In this document: one piece after another, positions 35,765-48,300 of the stretch
How positions within the stretch are numbered: position 1 is the stretch's first letter
Layout: each line of letters begins with the position of its first letter
Assembly (NCBI GenBank): GCA_025345505.1
Contig: JANVCC010000270.1
Location: 938,839-1,002,838, forward strand
DNA length: 64,000 nucleotides
Reading direction: 5' to 3'
From: Todiramphus chloris collaris
Lineage: Eukaryota; Chordata; Aves; Coraciiformes; Alcedinidae
Notes under the pieces: generated by a model
Told to the model about the DNA's origin: nothing
Database searches by the model: none
What the model saw: the letters and a program-made list of their open reading frames with translations, nothing else
Position numbers and translations under genes: made by a program

Positions 35765-38700
35765 TGTTAACATTTACTTTTATTTATAAAAAAATTGTAG
35801 AATGTATTAAATACAAACGTTTGGAAAAAACAATCAAGGCTTCGCTAAGACGCCCAGGAAGACAGAGAATCGAGAAGCTTTACCAGGTTTAGAGCTTTTT
35901 AAACTAGCTGAAGTCATGGCTGTAACTTTTCAGTGACTCCTCCCCAGGCAGTGGCCATTACAGCAGCCAGCGTTACCACCGGCCTTTTAAAAAAGAGACA
36001 TGGTTTGCCACATCTTCCCACTCAACCACAAAAGGTAAGGAAGCGACTCTTTCCAGGTTAAAAAATCAGAGTAATAAATACTAATGCATTTACCCATTAC
36101 CTACGCTGTGTAACACTAAACATTTGCTGATCATCACACATGGATATCAAGTCCAGCCCCCCCCCATCAATTATACATTTCAAATCCAGATATCCAGTAA
36201 AGTGTTATAAACTTTATACATTTTTCCAGTGAACATCAAAATGAGGACAGTGTTCTGAAGTACAGAAATAAAATGACTGAATGCATCGACTACACTACGA
36301 AGGCCAACGACTAGGAGGAGGACTGGGGTCTGGTCACGTTCCAGAGAGCTGGGAATTCCTACAGACTGTCGCTGGAAGACAAATCACGTCGCGTCCTCGG
36401 GCTGTCGCAGCTCCTCTCCCTCTCCAAAAGGCTAAGCGAGGATGAGGGCGGGAGCTGCTCTCTCTTCTGCACCTCGTGGTGATCAAGGAGTAAATGGAGG
36501 AAATGGATTGGCATCTTCTTAGGCTGCTGTTGCCCTTTTTCCCCTCGGAAACACAGTCTGCGGTACACACAGGCTGCTGAACGAGGTGTGGAAGCAACGG
36601 GTGACAAAGAACACCTCTTCTGCCTTCCAAAGGGAAGAACACCTCTTCTGCACTGCCTCGTCCTCCCGCTCTGCCCCGTGCTGCTTCCGAGCCGCGGTGG
36701 AACGCGGGGATGCAGCTCTGCGGCCCCAGCCCCTTCTGAACAAATCCTGTCTGGGGGACTGACTCTTTAGGGATAACCAAACTATGAAAGAAACTCACTA
36801 CGGAACAACTTCTGACACACGAACACTAACAGACGCCCCTCGTTCTGCCCGTTCCAGACTCGCCAGCTTACCAACCCCGGGAGGGCAGCGGCAGCAGAGC
36901 GACGGAACATCCCGCAGGAGGCATCTCCTGGCAAAGCTGCCCCTGGGGACGGGCCCTTTCCCGAGAGGAGGAGAGGCTTGGACAGATGGACTGGCATTCC
37001 AAGCACCCATCAGACCCTGTTACCGAGGAAAGCGTTTCCCAATTAGGCTCTGAGCGCGGAGGGGCCCGCTGCTGCCAGGCTGGGACTCCTGAACAGCTCG
37101 TTATTTGCAGGGCAGCGTCTCCACGAGCTAAACACAGAGAGCTGGCTCTGCTGAACAGGCAGCAGCTCGCTTAGCTACAAGCTTGAAGACAAAGGCAATT
37201 CCAGCACCTTTCCCAAATCCGAGGGCATCCCTTCCTGCGCCACAGGCGTGATTACCCTGCTCTGGCGGTGCTGTGCGCACCGAGAGCACGTAGTGCAACG
37301 AGAACCCTGACGCAGGCTGGGACTCGGATGGGACAGGCCAGTTCCACCCCATTCCCTTCTTTCCTTTTTGGCAATTACTGATACGCAAGATCTGCGTTTC
37401 ACGAGCCACAACGTGTATTTTTTGAAGATACTTAGCAACAGACGTTGATTGGCCAGAGCTTACTCCATCTCCAGACCTCACTGCCCTCAAAGCAAGCAGG
37501 AAAGCCCCAGGGGGGAATCTTGTGCAGGGGTGGGAGGTCAGAGCACCGAGGAAATGGAGACGAGGGTCGGTTCCGTGAGCCGACTGCTTCTCGCTCGGTG
37601 CTCAGCGTGCAGCACGACACCCAGCCCACCTGCACAGACAAGGGGCTTGGGCTGGGTTTCTATCCTGGCTCTTCGGGAGTTCTGGAATCTTCAGGAAAAA
37701 CAGGCCTTTCATTCTCTAGGTTAAAGACAAGCATCTTGGCATCAGTGCCACCCCCATTGCAGGATCAGAAGCCAGTAGGCTGCCCAGCACCCCTGGTGAC
37801 GTATCTGGAGTGATGCTCCCAGACGCCACGGGAGCCCGGCGACAGCTCCGTGCCAGACACGCTCTGCGCTACCGGGAGCGGCGGCCGGCCCCGAGCTGTG
37901 ACCCGGTTTAAGACACGCTTCACAGGCGCCTTCCTACAAACCCGAGCATGGCAAAATACAGTGGTTTTAAAACGGCAGAGAAGTTGTGATTCAAAACAAC
38001 TCGATTTTCCAACCAGAGAGAGAGATGGGCGAATTAAAACTGAACTTCTCAAATGCAGACCCTGGTGAGACAGAGATGCACACAGCCGCTCCCGCGCCCG
38101 CTTGCTTCACTCGCTGCCAGAGTTAAGATCACACAAGGCAATTTTCAAGGCTGCGCTTACAACCACGACGACGAGAACAGCGTTTCTGAGGTAGCTGAAG
38201 TCCAAGAGCAAGCCACAGCCCAAGCGAAGCAGCGGGTGCTCGCGCTCACGCCCTGCCCGCTCCTCGGAGACGCGTCACCGTGCACGCAGGGCGCGCTGCA
38301 GAGGCACGTGTTCCGCGGGGCGTGAAGCTCAGCGGAGCTGGAGAGCAGGGTAAACTCTTCTCCAGAGAAGCTGACGCTGGGAGGCCAGATGCACAACGGA
38401 GGCTTCAATCACTGCACGCCAGCCGAGCTGCGGCAGCGGCCTCGGCACGCCCGGTCTGCGGCCGTTCTGCCGGCGGCTCCGTCTCACAGGCGCTGAAGCA
38501 AGGACAACGGTGGCAGCTGAAGCTGTTATTACTCAGAGCTGTCTGCCCCACTTCTCTCCTCAATGCTACCGGTGGTAGAAGGAGACACATACCTGTGCCT
38601 CACCTGCTCCAGCCCGCAGCCCAGCGCTCCAGCTCGAGCCCAGCTCCGCGGCGTTGCTTGCCAACGGACTGGGAATGGGAGCAGCGGAGACACCGGCCTC

Positions 38701-39126
38701 GGCTCCCTTCTCCCCTGCAGTGCCAGCTTTGCCGCGTGCGCAGCGCAGAGATGTCAAACTGCCGCAGCTTGGCTGGCCAGACTTCGCCCCTCGGAGCCCT
38801 TTGCTAGCCTGCAGCAGCAGGAGCTGGGCCAGCCTCACGGCAACGGGGGCACGGGGGGTGGTGGCCGCGGCTGGCTGAGCGAGGGGCTCGGCCACGGGCG
38901 CTGGGTCGTGTCTGGGCACAGAGAGCTCCGCCCTGCCCGACCGCAGCGCTGCGTGAAGCACACTCACACGCACACAGAATGGGTATTTTCATCAAGAAGC
39001 TTTCTACAAATCAAGTGTTTGCACAATTACCGCCGAGAGTCTCAAAGATGGGGTGGGAATTATGGAAAGGTGTTTTTCAAAGGTAGAAGAAAAAAAAAAT
39101 TAAAAAAAAATATCAAGCGCCTACGA
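35765..39126 (-). other. DUSP22: Probable DUSP22 3' untranslated region
   Basis: The first AATAAA in minus sense after the stop is at 35779-35784, with a GT-rich stretch just beyond it, giving a UTR near 3.3 kb. Between them the DNA is repeat-poor and partly CpG-dense (38.1-38.95 kb). Overlapping open frames on both strands (for example 38563-39156 plus, 36334-36798 minus) look like chance in GC-rich DNA. The boundary is inferred. Confidence 0.5.
35779..35784 (-). promoter_or_regulatory. DUSP22: Putative DUSP22 polyadenylation signal AATAAA
   Basis: Exact AATAAA in minus sense within an A/T-rich patch, followed in minus sense by a TGTGTTTCTT element. I found no other exact AATAAA in minus sense between here and the DUSP22 stop codon. 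Confidence 0.55.
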
Positions 39127-39312
39127 TTAGGTCTCTGTTGTGTAGTTGCTGTATGAGAGAGACGGCACAGACGAGAAGTTGTTATTCCACTGCCTTCCTC
39201 CAGTGTTCTGCTGCAACTCTGCTTGCTCCTTGTATTTGCTCAGAAGATTTTTGGCTTCTTGCAGATCCTGAGAAGAGTTTTCCCCGTATTCTTCTTTCAG
39301 CCACTGCCGAAA
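39127..39312 (-). CDS. DUSP22: DUSP22 last exon: C-terminal tail and stop
   Basis: Encodes 61 residues: [30 protein letters not shown], a Gln/Asn-rich spacer, then [14 protein letters not shown] and TAA (39127-39129). The first half matches all vertebrate DUSP22. The second half corresponds to the long isoform tail ending NYTTET rather than the short human tail ending WAFLRRL. Acceptor TTCCTGCAG. Confidence 0.95.
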   Translation of the reverse strand, partial: FRQWLKEEYGENSSQDLQEAKNLLSKYKEQAELQQNTGGRQWNNNFSSVPSLSYSNYTTET

Positions 39313-42300
39313 CTGCAGGAATCAAACGCATGCATACAACGTGATGAAACAGTAACACGAGGCTGCTGCAGAAGGAACACTCCTGCACGGCCTACAGAAT
39401 TTCAAGAGCTTTTAAGAACATGAGTAGTTTCAAGAAAACCACTCCAAATACCACATAGCAGCACAGACTGCACAGGAACACACATCTGGGGTCACCAAGA
39501 TCCCTCACACCCCCTAAAGTCACACTGGCACCAGTTTGGCTGACTGGTGTAATACAGAATACAGACAACACTGTCGTCAAGGATATCCTGGACTTGAAAG
39601 CGTCCTCCTCCTGCTGGGTGTCTGAACAATAAGATGATTTAGCATGGAAGCTGCTATGGTCAGCTTGCCCAAGTCACAACAAGCTGCAAGAAGGTTGAAG
39701 ATCAGGAAGTGAACCACTGGTGTGGCGTTTCTTTTTTATCCTAAGACCACAAACACCAGTGGTAAAACACTGTCCTGTAGGTAACAGGAAAGGTATCTTC
39801 CAGCACAAAAAGGTCCAGGAGCTTTAAAACTAACACCCTGTATGTTACTGACAGGAGTCATGGGGTGACATGTACCAGGTCCAGCAGAAGGTCAGTGCAG
39901 CCCTGCATCCTGCTGTAAGAGCAGCCAGATGTAGAGGCCAAGGGAAGAATCGGGCAACGGCAGGGCAAAGGTGCTGGGACCTTTTCCCTGGTCATTTCCT
40001 CAGCTTCCAGCCAGTTCCAGCCCGGGTCCTTTTGGAGGCTGAGGCAGTGTTTTTGTGTTTGATAGCAACAGGTGAGATCACTTTCTGAATTAGCACACAA
40101 TATCTGGAAGTCAACAAGCTCCTAGGTACGTTATCACAGAGAAACCCTCCTTTTCTTTGCCTGGGACCTGCCAGTTGATAGCTCCATCCCACACTATGGG
40201 GAAGAGTGGCAATTACACCTCTTCACTTCCCCTGTTCCACTCAGCTTCATACACCTTTATTGCACCCTTCTCTCTCAGTTCTTTCCCAGTTGAAGAATTT
40301 GAGTACACTTAGTCATTCCTGACGTTCTTCTTGCTCTTCTCTGCAGAAGCAGCAAGCAGACCCAGCCCCCAAGGTTTCTGTCCCCGTGGGGATAATATCC
40401 ATTTTTCAAGCCTTAACTTTCATAGCTTTGCTCTCTTTGGGGCTCATGGGCAGCTTCACCCGTAAAGATCATTTACTAGGACACAGGGAGACAAGACTTC
40501 ACTGTAGTTACTCCCACACACTCCTAAATGGTCATTAGGGTCCTGAGTCAAATCTGAAGTGTCAGGCTACGACATGGAAGTTTGGAAGCAGTGCAAACCA
40601 TGTTCTGACATCAGTGACCAAACCCCTTCCTGTAGAATCATAGAATCGTTTTGGTTGGAAGAGACCCTGAAGATCATCAAGTCCAACCGTTCCCCCAGCA
40701 CTGCCAGGGCACCACTGACCCCTGTCCCTCAGCACCACAGCTCCATGGGGGGCTTGGAAACCCCTCCAGGGGTCACGGGGACTCCACCCCTGCCCTGGGC
40801 AGCCTAGGACAGCCCTAGAGGGGAAAAAATTCTTCCTCAGCTCCAACCTAAACCTGCCCTGGGGCAACTTGAGGCTGGTTCCTCTTGTGATGTCCCTTGT
40901 TCCTTGGGAGCAGAGCCCGACCCCCCCTGGCTCCATCCTCCTGTCAGGAGCTGTCAGAGCCAGAAGGTCTCCCCTGGGCCTCCTTTGCTCCAGGCTCAAC
41001 AAGCCCAGGTCCCTCAGCCTCTCCTCAGAAGACTCATGCTCTGTGAGACCAAGATCCAAAGGGCCCCATGCCCAACACCCCGCAGCCCCGCCGGGCAGCG
41101 GCGCAGCCAAGCAGCAGTGCTGCCGAGAGCAGGAGGCAGCTCACGGCCCGGGCATTGCTCCAGGAATCCGGTGTGTCAACAGACACCTGCTAAGGATGTG
41201 GTTGCTCTTAAGAGACAGTAGGAAACTACAGCCCGGCCAGTGCCTCCAGGTGGATATTTCTTTTTGCAACCTCCTGCCTCCCCCCTCGGTCAATAAAAGG
41301 CTGAATGTGCCGCCCATGGCGGATGAAAAAAGAGACGTTACTGTCTTCATCAGGCTATTTGCATATAGCCTTAATTGTCACTGCTGTTAGCCCAGACCAA
41401 TTAGAGTAGAAATGACTGTAAGGGAGGAAGGAGACAAGTCTGGAAAGTCCCTCTCTGACTTTTGTCTCTTAAAAATCAGTTACTCTACCATTCACAGCAG
41501 TCCCAAACGATCCAGGAAACATTCAGTTAAATATTAAGAAAAACACAAATATTTACAGTTGCAAACTGCATCATGCAAAACAAATGTTAATTTCTGAACT
41601 CTGGGCTTCCTGCAGCAGAGTGACAGGGATGGAATATGAAAAAAAAACAAACAAAAAACCCAAAAAAACCCCAACCTAAAAGAAATAAAAAACCAACCGA
41701 ACATCCTTTGTCCCATGTACTATTTTTTCTGACTTTGGTTGGTTGTTGCTGATTTTTAATAAGTGCAATAGGCACAAAAGCCCAGAGAACAGCAATGCGC
41801 TGAGCAATGGAAAAGGGAGGGGACGGCCAGAGTAGGTTGTTAACATAAGTGGAAGTCACCCATCACCCACGGAGAGCAGGTCTTTTGCGTGGGATGGTTC
41901 TTTTTTAGGGGTAAGAAACTGATTTTTGTTTTATGACAACCACTTTGCAGCCTTACCATCCCCTCAGTTCTCCTGGTCCTACAAAGCCTTCAAAGGCTAA
42001 GAAGGGGGGGGATAAAAAAAAAAAAAGTAGGGTCAGGTTTGAGACCGTTCTGCACACCAGAAGATAATTTCTCAAGTCTCAGCCACGGAAGGTGGGGGGA
42101 ACACGACATGGATGCCATAACATGAACTTAGTTTAACTCCTGGACAGCAAAGATTTCTGATGATTTCTTTCCTGCTTACTATTCCAAAAGAACATCTTGG
42201 GGAGAAACTCACAGATTGGTCTTTCTGCTGCCTTCTGAGGAACTGACTCTTCAGGTTCTGCCCCTCTAAAGGTCAGGCTCACATTGTGTCTCAGTGCACA

Positions 42301-45300
42301 GGAAATAACCACTGGATGGAGAGCACAGCTGGGCAGGAGCTGTTTAGATGTTGTGCTTCATCTCTTCTCCCATCCAGCATTCCAGCATTCCCTGATACCT
42401 TCAGCTCTATCTGCACCTCCTCCGGGGAGCAGGCTTGGCCAAGAAGCCACTTCCTCAAAGCAAAACCAAGGAGCTGGAAAAACCACCCCGGCCTTAAAAT
42501 AATGAGAAGCAGCCCAAGGTCCGAGACTCAGGGTTGCTTTTCACAGCTCTGTGCTTCACTTACCTGATCGACGTCGTGTTTTTCAAAGTCTTGCAGCTGC
42601 CTCTGGAAGCCCATGTTGGGATTGGCACAGGACCTCGCCGCGCGGACGACAGACAGCGCATCTTCCCAGCCCAAGTCTGTGATGGTCATGATGTAGGCAA
42701 CCACCAGCGTGACGCTCCTGGAGACACCCGCAAGGCTGCATCAAAAAGGAGGTGCAACAAATTGAAGCAGTGCTGTCCTTTGTGGAGCACAGTTAAAAGC
42801 ATCACTTCCCAACATCTCAGCAGCCTCCCGTGCTTGCCACCGGGAATTACTGGAGTGAAAAGGGGTTTTGGTGCTGCTTTTTGAAGCTCACCAGAGCAAA
42901 CCTATGACAAGATTGAGAAAGTGGGTTCCAAGTGGTAATTCATATGAAGACATAAGTATTAAGTCTTCAAAAAACCAAGGTCATGTTGTGAAATTTCTGT
43001 TTTAATAAGCTAGAAACAAGTCACCCACTTTCTTCTGCCTCTGTCCATCAGAGCAGTGAAATAAGACTGCTCCCCCTCCACCACGAATAAAGGCTTCAAT
43101 CTGATGGGGCTGAAATGAACAGTTAAGTATGTATGTCAGGTTGCTCGAGCTCTTTTCCTCCTTCTCATAGCCATGCACTGTGCAGCTTCACATCTCCAGA
43201 CTCCAGTTTCCCCAGATGAAATGCTGGGATAAAATACGAATCATTCACTATTACTGGTTTGACAGCGCTGGACAAAAGCCTCCCAACTGTTACTTTTATG
43301 AGCATACAGAACGTGTCCGAGTTACATTTGCACCACTCTTTCACTTGGCATTTCCAGAACATTTTTATGCTTTTGAAATGTTTCACAAATTTAAATGTGT
43401 TTTTTAAAAGTCTATCAGAATTCAGACAAATTATCCCTGTTTTACATACATGGAGACTGACCCAGTGACTCATGGACAGCCCTGCCATGACTCAGTAGCA
43501 AACTGAGGATTTATGCTCAGGGCCTGTGTACAAAGTCCAGTGTTCAAATCACGAGATGACTCTGATTCCAGATATAGACTCAGCTATGTCACTTGGACAT
43601 CGAGCACAAAGATGACAACCAATAGCGGAGAGCAAGAAAAAACCCAGGGTGGGATTTCCTTTCCTGTTCTCTAGGGCCCCAGGAGCATCTCCCCAGTCAG
43701 AGACTTGCTGTTAACAACTGCAACTTTTGAAGGCTTCAGTAGTTTAAAGATTAAAAAAAAAAAATGGAGGGGGGGAAGTAAAAATCAATCTCTGCTCAGA
43801 GGAATTATTTTTTTTAACAACTCTGAAGTTACCCAAATAATTTTATTAGTTTCTATAACCACTATTTGGATTATAAAAATAACTTTTAGAAATACAGTGG
43901 TTTAAAATAATGGGAAATGAATAATAGGCCTCTAGTGAACACATCTCTAGGGCAATCATCCTACAGAAAGGTTTGATAAGGGAAGGTCAAGAAGAACTTT
44001 CTCGGGCTTCTTTTGTCTCCAGGCAGCTGCCCGCCCCAGTGACTCAGAAGTCCTGGCACGAGGCTCCAACAGCACTTGCAAATCTCCTGGGGCTCTCCAA
44101 ATAAAGGGGGCAGCTCAGTCCAAGAGGCCTTTGCTGCAGCATGGAGACAGACACTCGCTAACTGACGGCTACAGCGACGGGCAGCCGAGCCCGGGGAGCG
44201 GCGTTCCCGGCGCGTGCTGTACGTACCAATGCACCAGGCAGCCCGCGCCCGCCAGCCGGCACTCGTGGATGAATTTGATGCTCTCTCTGAAATGCCTTGC
44301 CCTGAAAACAGAAACAGAAGGGGAATAAAGAAAGTGCTCCATTTAGTAAAATCACTACTTAGAAAGAGAGAAATGTACCCGAAAGCTCACAACGCTGTCT
44401 AGAATTTAGAGCTGAATGCAAGTCTTAAGAGGAAAAAGTTGGTGTCTGCCAGTGAAACAACACTCGCTGGCATTGTCATCCTCCACCCTACCTGAGGGCA
44501 ACGCTGTTATCTTAGGTACTACAGCGTGATAAACATTGGCAAACACTTCATTCTGATGACTGTCAAGTCTCTATTTCAGTTTGTGTCTTACTCCTCTTGT
44601 AAACCAGTAACTTGACCACCCGTGTCCTTGCGTGCGCTCCACTGTCGGAGGAAAGCGAGCAGGGCTCTCAAGGTGCACTGTCTCTCTCAGGAGCATCCAC
44701 AACCCGCTACCCAAATTTGACTTCACCTCCTCCATCAAGCCACATACTAGGACATATCCAAGTGTACTAGGACATATCTAAGTGTTAGGACTTCCTTCTT
44801 TGAAACGTGAAATCTCTCCTTTTTGTCCCTGCTATGAAAAACTCTTCAGTTTAAACCCTGGCTTCTTCACCTCCTTCCAGTCTCCTCCCCTCATCCTGCA
44901 GCACCCCTTCTGCCTGCCCTTGTTCAGGGTGTCAGCCACCCCCTGCCTACAGCCTGCCTTTCATAAAGCAGCGGGGGAGAAAGTGCAGAGAAGATAAAGA
45001 CTCGCATTACAAACCTCAAGGCTTGCACTCTCGTTATCCTCTACACGTGCCCCTTCATTTTAAGTGGGGCAAGCCTGGAGCAAAGCACCCGGGCAGCTGT
45101 CATCATCTCAGTAAATCTGCAGCATCACCTCTGTGCACAGTCCCGAGCTGCTCACCCTGCCTCTGAAGCCTCTGGGGGTACCAGCAGCACCTCTGAGCTC
45201 AAGAGAGCTGGAGTCTGCTCGGCCTTGGGGTGCTCTTGCACTTTAAGCTCACAGTGCGGGCAATATACAGAGGAAAGAGCTTCTTAAGGGGCAGGCAGGA

Positions 45301-48300
45301 CCAGGCTTACTGGCAAAGAAGAACCTGAAAGCACGCTGAGCTCAACACCCATGAAACACAACGTCCTGTATTCAAGATGTTTCCCCTCTCAGGGCGAGTA
45401 TTATACCACAAGAGTAAAAGAAAAAACCTCAGCCCGGCACCAGCAGCCACACAAAAATCAGGAATACCCACAGAAAAGGAAGCCTCCCTTCCTGCCCAGC
45501 AGCACATCTGCTGATACGACCAACACTCAAGACTTGGAGGAGGACAACGGTGATGCAACAGGGTGACAGTGCCTGTGGAACTTGCAAAGGCAATGGTGTC
45601 TCAGCTGAAACATCCCAACAGAGGGATCCCAAAGCCCAGGACTTCCTCTCCAAGGCAGTTCTTACATCACTGGATGCAACATGGAGAACACAGATGGAGA
45701 ATTCTTGATGACTTATTTGGAAAATCCCAAAGCATGATGAAATCCCAAGCTTTAGGGCAGCCTGTCAACTCAGGATTTTATTGTTCTCAAGAAGCCAATG
45801 AAGCATGTGGGGTAGGTGAAGAAAAGGCACAAAGCCTTCCAAATGCATTTCTACTCAGACTGCCACTCCACAACACGAACAAATCCTGAGCTCAGGTCTG
45901 CCGGTGGGACACGAGCAGCTTCACATAAATGATCTCAAAGGACAAATGGGTGTTGGGCTGTCTGCACAAGAGGCAGTGCTAGTGCACAACGAAGCAGCAC
46001 TTCACTGAGATTGAACGGATCCAGCTGGATGAAACTTGGTTAGGGATGGACTGACAACATCCCAACCTGCTCAAGCACCCCTTTTATCTTTCTTTCTAGA
46101 AGCTGTGGCCATCAGCTCAGCTCCAAGCACCAGTGAATTCACCTCAATAGTCTAGCACACATTCTGGTTACACACTCCAAGCCTTTGGTTTGAAAAATAT
46201 CTGTGAATGATCTTAACACCTTTGCAAGTTACTAAATATAGCTAGCAGTGAACTCCATTCACTGGGTTTTATTCGCCCTTCCTCGCTGCTGACGGTGCTG
46301 AAACACTGTCGAGTGTGTTTGCAAGCATTCATGAAAACAAGAAGAGAAATGGCCAAGCTCAGAATTAGTGCTGCTCCGTAGAACCATGGCCTCTCCTCAC
46401 CTGGAGCTGCAGAAAAGGAGAAATGTACAACTAAGGTACCAGGGTGTCCAGCAGACACAGTTGCCTAAACTCATTGTAGAAGTTCTAGCACAAGCCCTAT
46501 TTACATGAAAACTAGCTAGCTGCGTGGCAAGTGCCAGACACAAAGAAGAATGGCAGGCCTTACGTTAACCACAAAACAGTTGATTATCATCTGTAACAGG
46601 AAAGCACTTGACAAATGTGTTGATTTGCAGCCTATTTGTTGGACTGAACAGTTACTTCAAGACAATTTATTACACACTATCTGGCTTTTACATCGCCCAG
46701 CTTAAAGCTGGGTCCTGAGTGGCATCATCTTCACACTGGGAAAACACCACAGGAAGAACAGCCAGTACTGTACCTCTGCCAGCATCTTGTAAAAGTTACC
46801 TAAACTTACACATTAGCAAGTGGGATAATCCCAAATCGGGCTGAGGGCTGAGTTATGACACCAGATCTCTATATTCATACACTGCTAGTCGGACTTGATG
46901 TGGAGTGTAATAGCTAGAAAGAAAGCATCCAAATCACATAGGAGAAAGCCTCTTGAGGTTTCCTCTGCCAGTGTAAATACAACAAAGACCCACCTAAATT
47001 TATTTTCTTGATAGGTTCTCTGGCTTTTGTATGATCACCACTAACGACCTGACTGTTGGAGGACAGCTCCTTACAAACACATAGGCTAAGACAATTAGCT
47101 GGAACAGGACAGGAAAGGAAGATGGATTTCTATGGAACTAGCTTTTTAGCAACAGGTTCTATAGATGACAACATTTCCTGAGAAGTCAGTGGCCCAAAGT
47201 AGAATTCTCACAGCCCAGGGAAAACCACTCATTTAATGCTGAGGAAGCACCTCGATTCTCAAAAGAAACTGCTTGATTCCTCTGCTCGGCAGGGGCAGAA
47301 CATGGGAGCAGAAGGTTCTGAGATGCACTGGTGAGCGTTGGCAGGGGAATCCCTGCTGCATTTCCCTGGCCGTTCATCCCCCTGAGGAAGCGAGCTCCCC
47401 TAAACAAGCTTCCTAGGAGCAAGTGTGCATTGCACATGTAAGAAACCAGCAGCTTCCCTCACAAGAACGGAGCTGAAGTGAATGAAGAGCTTACAGTCCC
47501 AAAGGCTCTCAGTTGGACCCTGTCGACCTGTCAGTGGTTGCAAAGTAGCAGCAAAGCTGCTGACAAACGTCCTGTTGGGAGAGGCAGAGGAGACAGCAGC
47601 AGGTACCTGGTCAGTTGTGCCTGTCATCCTCTGCTGAAAACACAACCACCTGCAACACAGGATGCTGGGGTTTGTTATTTTTCCTTCCTGACGCTCCCAG
47701 AATTCCTTCTTTTGAAAGCAGAGGGGAGATGCACAAAGACAGTGCAGAGGGACCGACTCCCTGCTCCACTCCCCAGCTCCCCCCCCCTCTGCAGAGGGCA
47801 CAGGCAATCCAGTTAACTGCTCCCAGGTGAAACTGGGGCAAACCCTCACAGACTGAACAAAGACAGAAGACAGGGTGTGCAAAGCAAGCAACGCTGCTAT
47901 TTGTGAGCATCATTGGTTTTACTTGAAGATCTGGACCGTATAAAGCCAAAAAGAAAAATCAGTTACTCATCAGGTTTTATTTTAAGTGATCAAATGTATC
48001 ACTATTAGAAGTAATGACGTTTGCTTGCAATCACCTGATACCAAAGCGAGTATTTTAGATGCCTGCAGCATAACAGAAACAATACTCATGCAAATATCCT
48101 CTCTCCTCACTGAAGCTGTAAGGCCTGGGTACCGCGCCAGACAGCGCAAGCAGCGGGGGAGGATTTCCACTGACTCCCTGATGTTGAGCAGGGAGGGAGG
48201 GGCTGAGCTGCACAGCGATCAACGCGGTCACAAACGCTGCCCTATTTCCACCCCAGTTAACCCAGATCCCTACTAACAAAAGGAAGCAGATTTCAAATAT

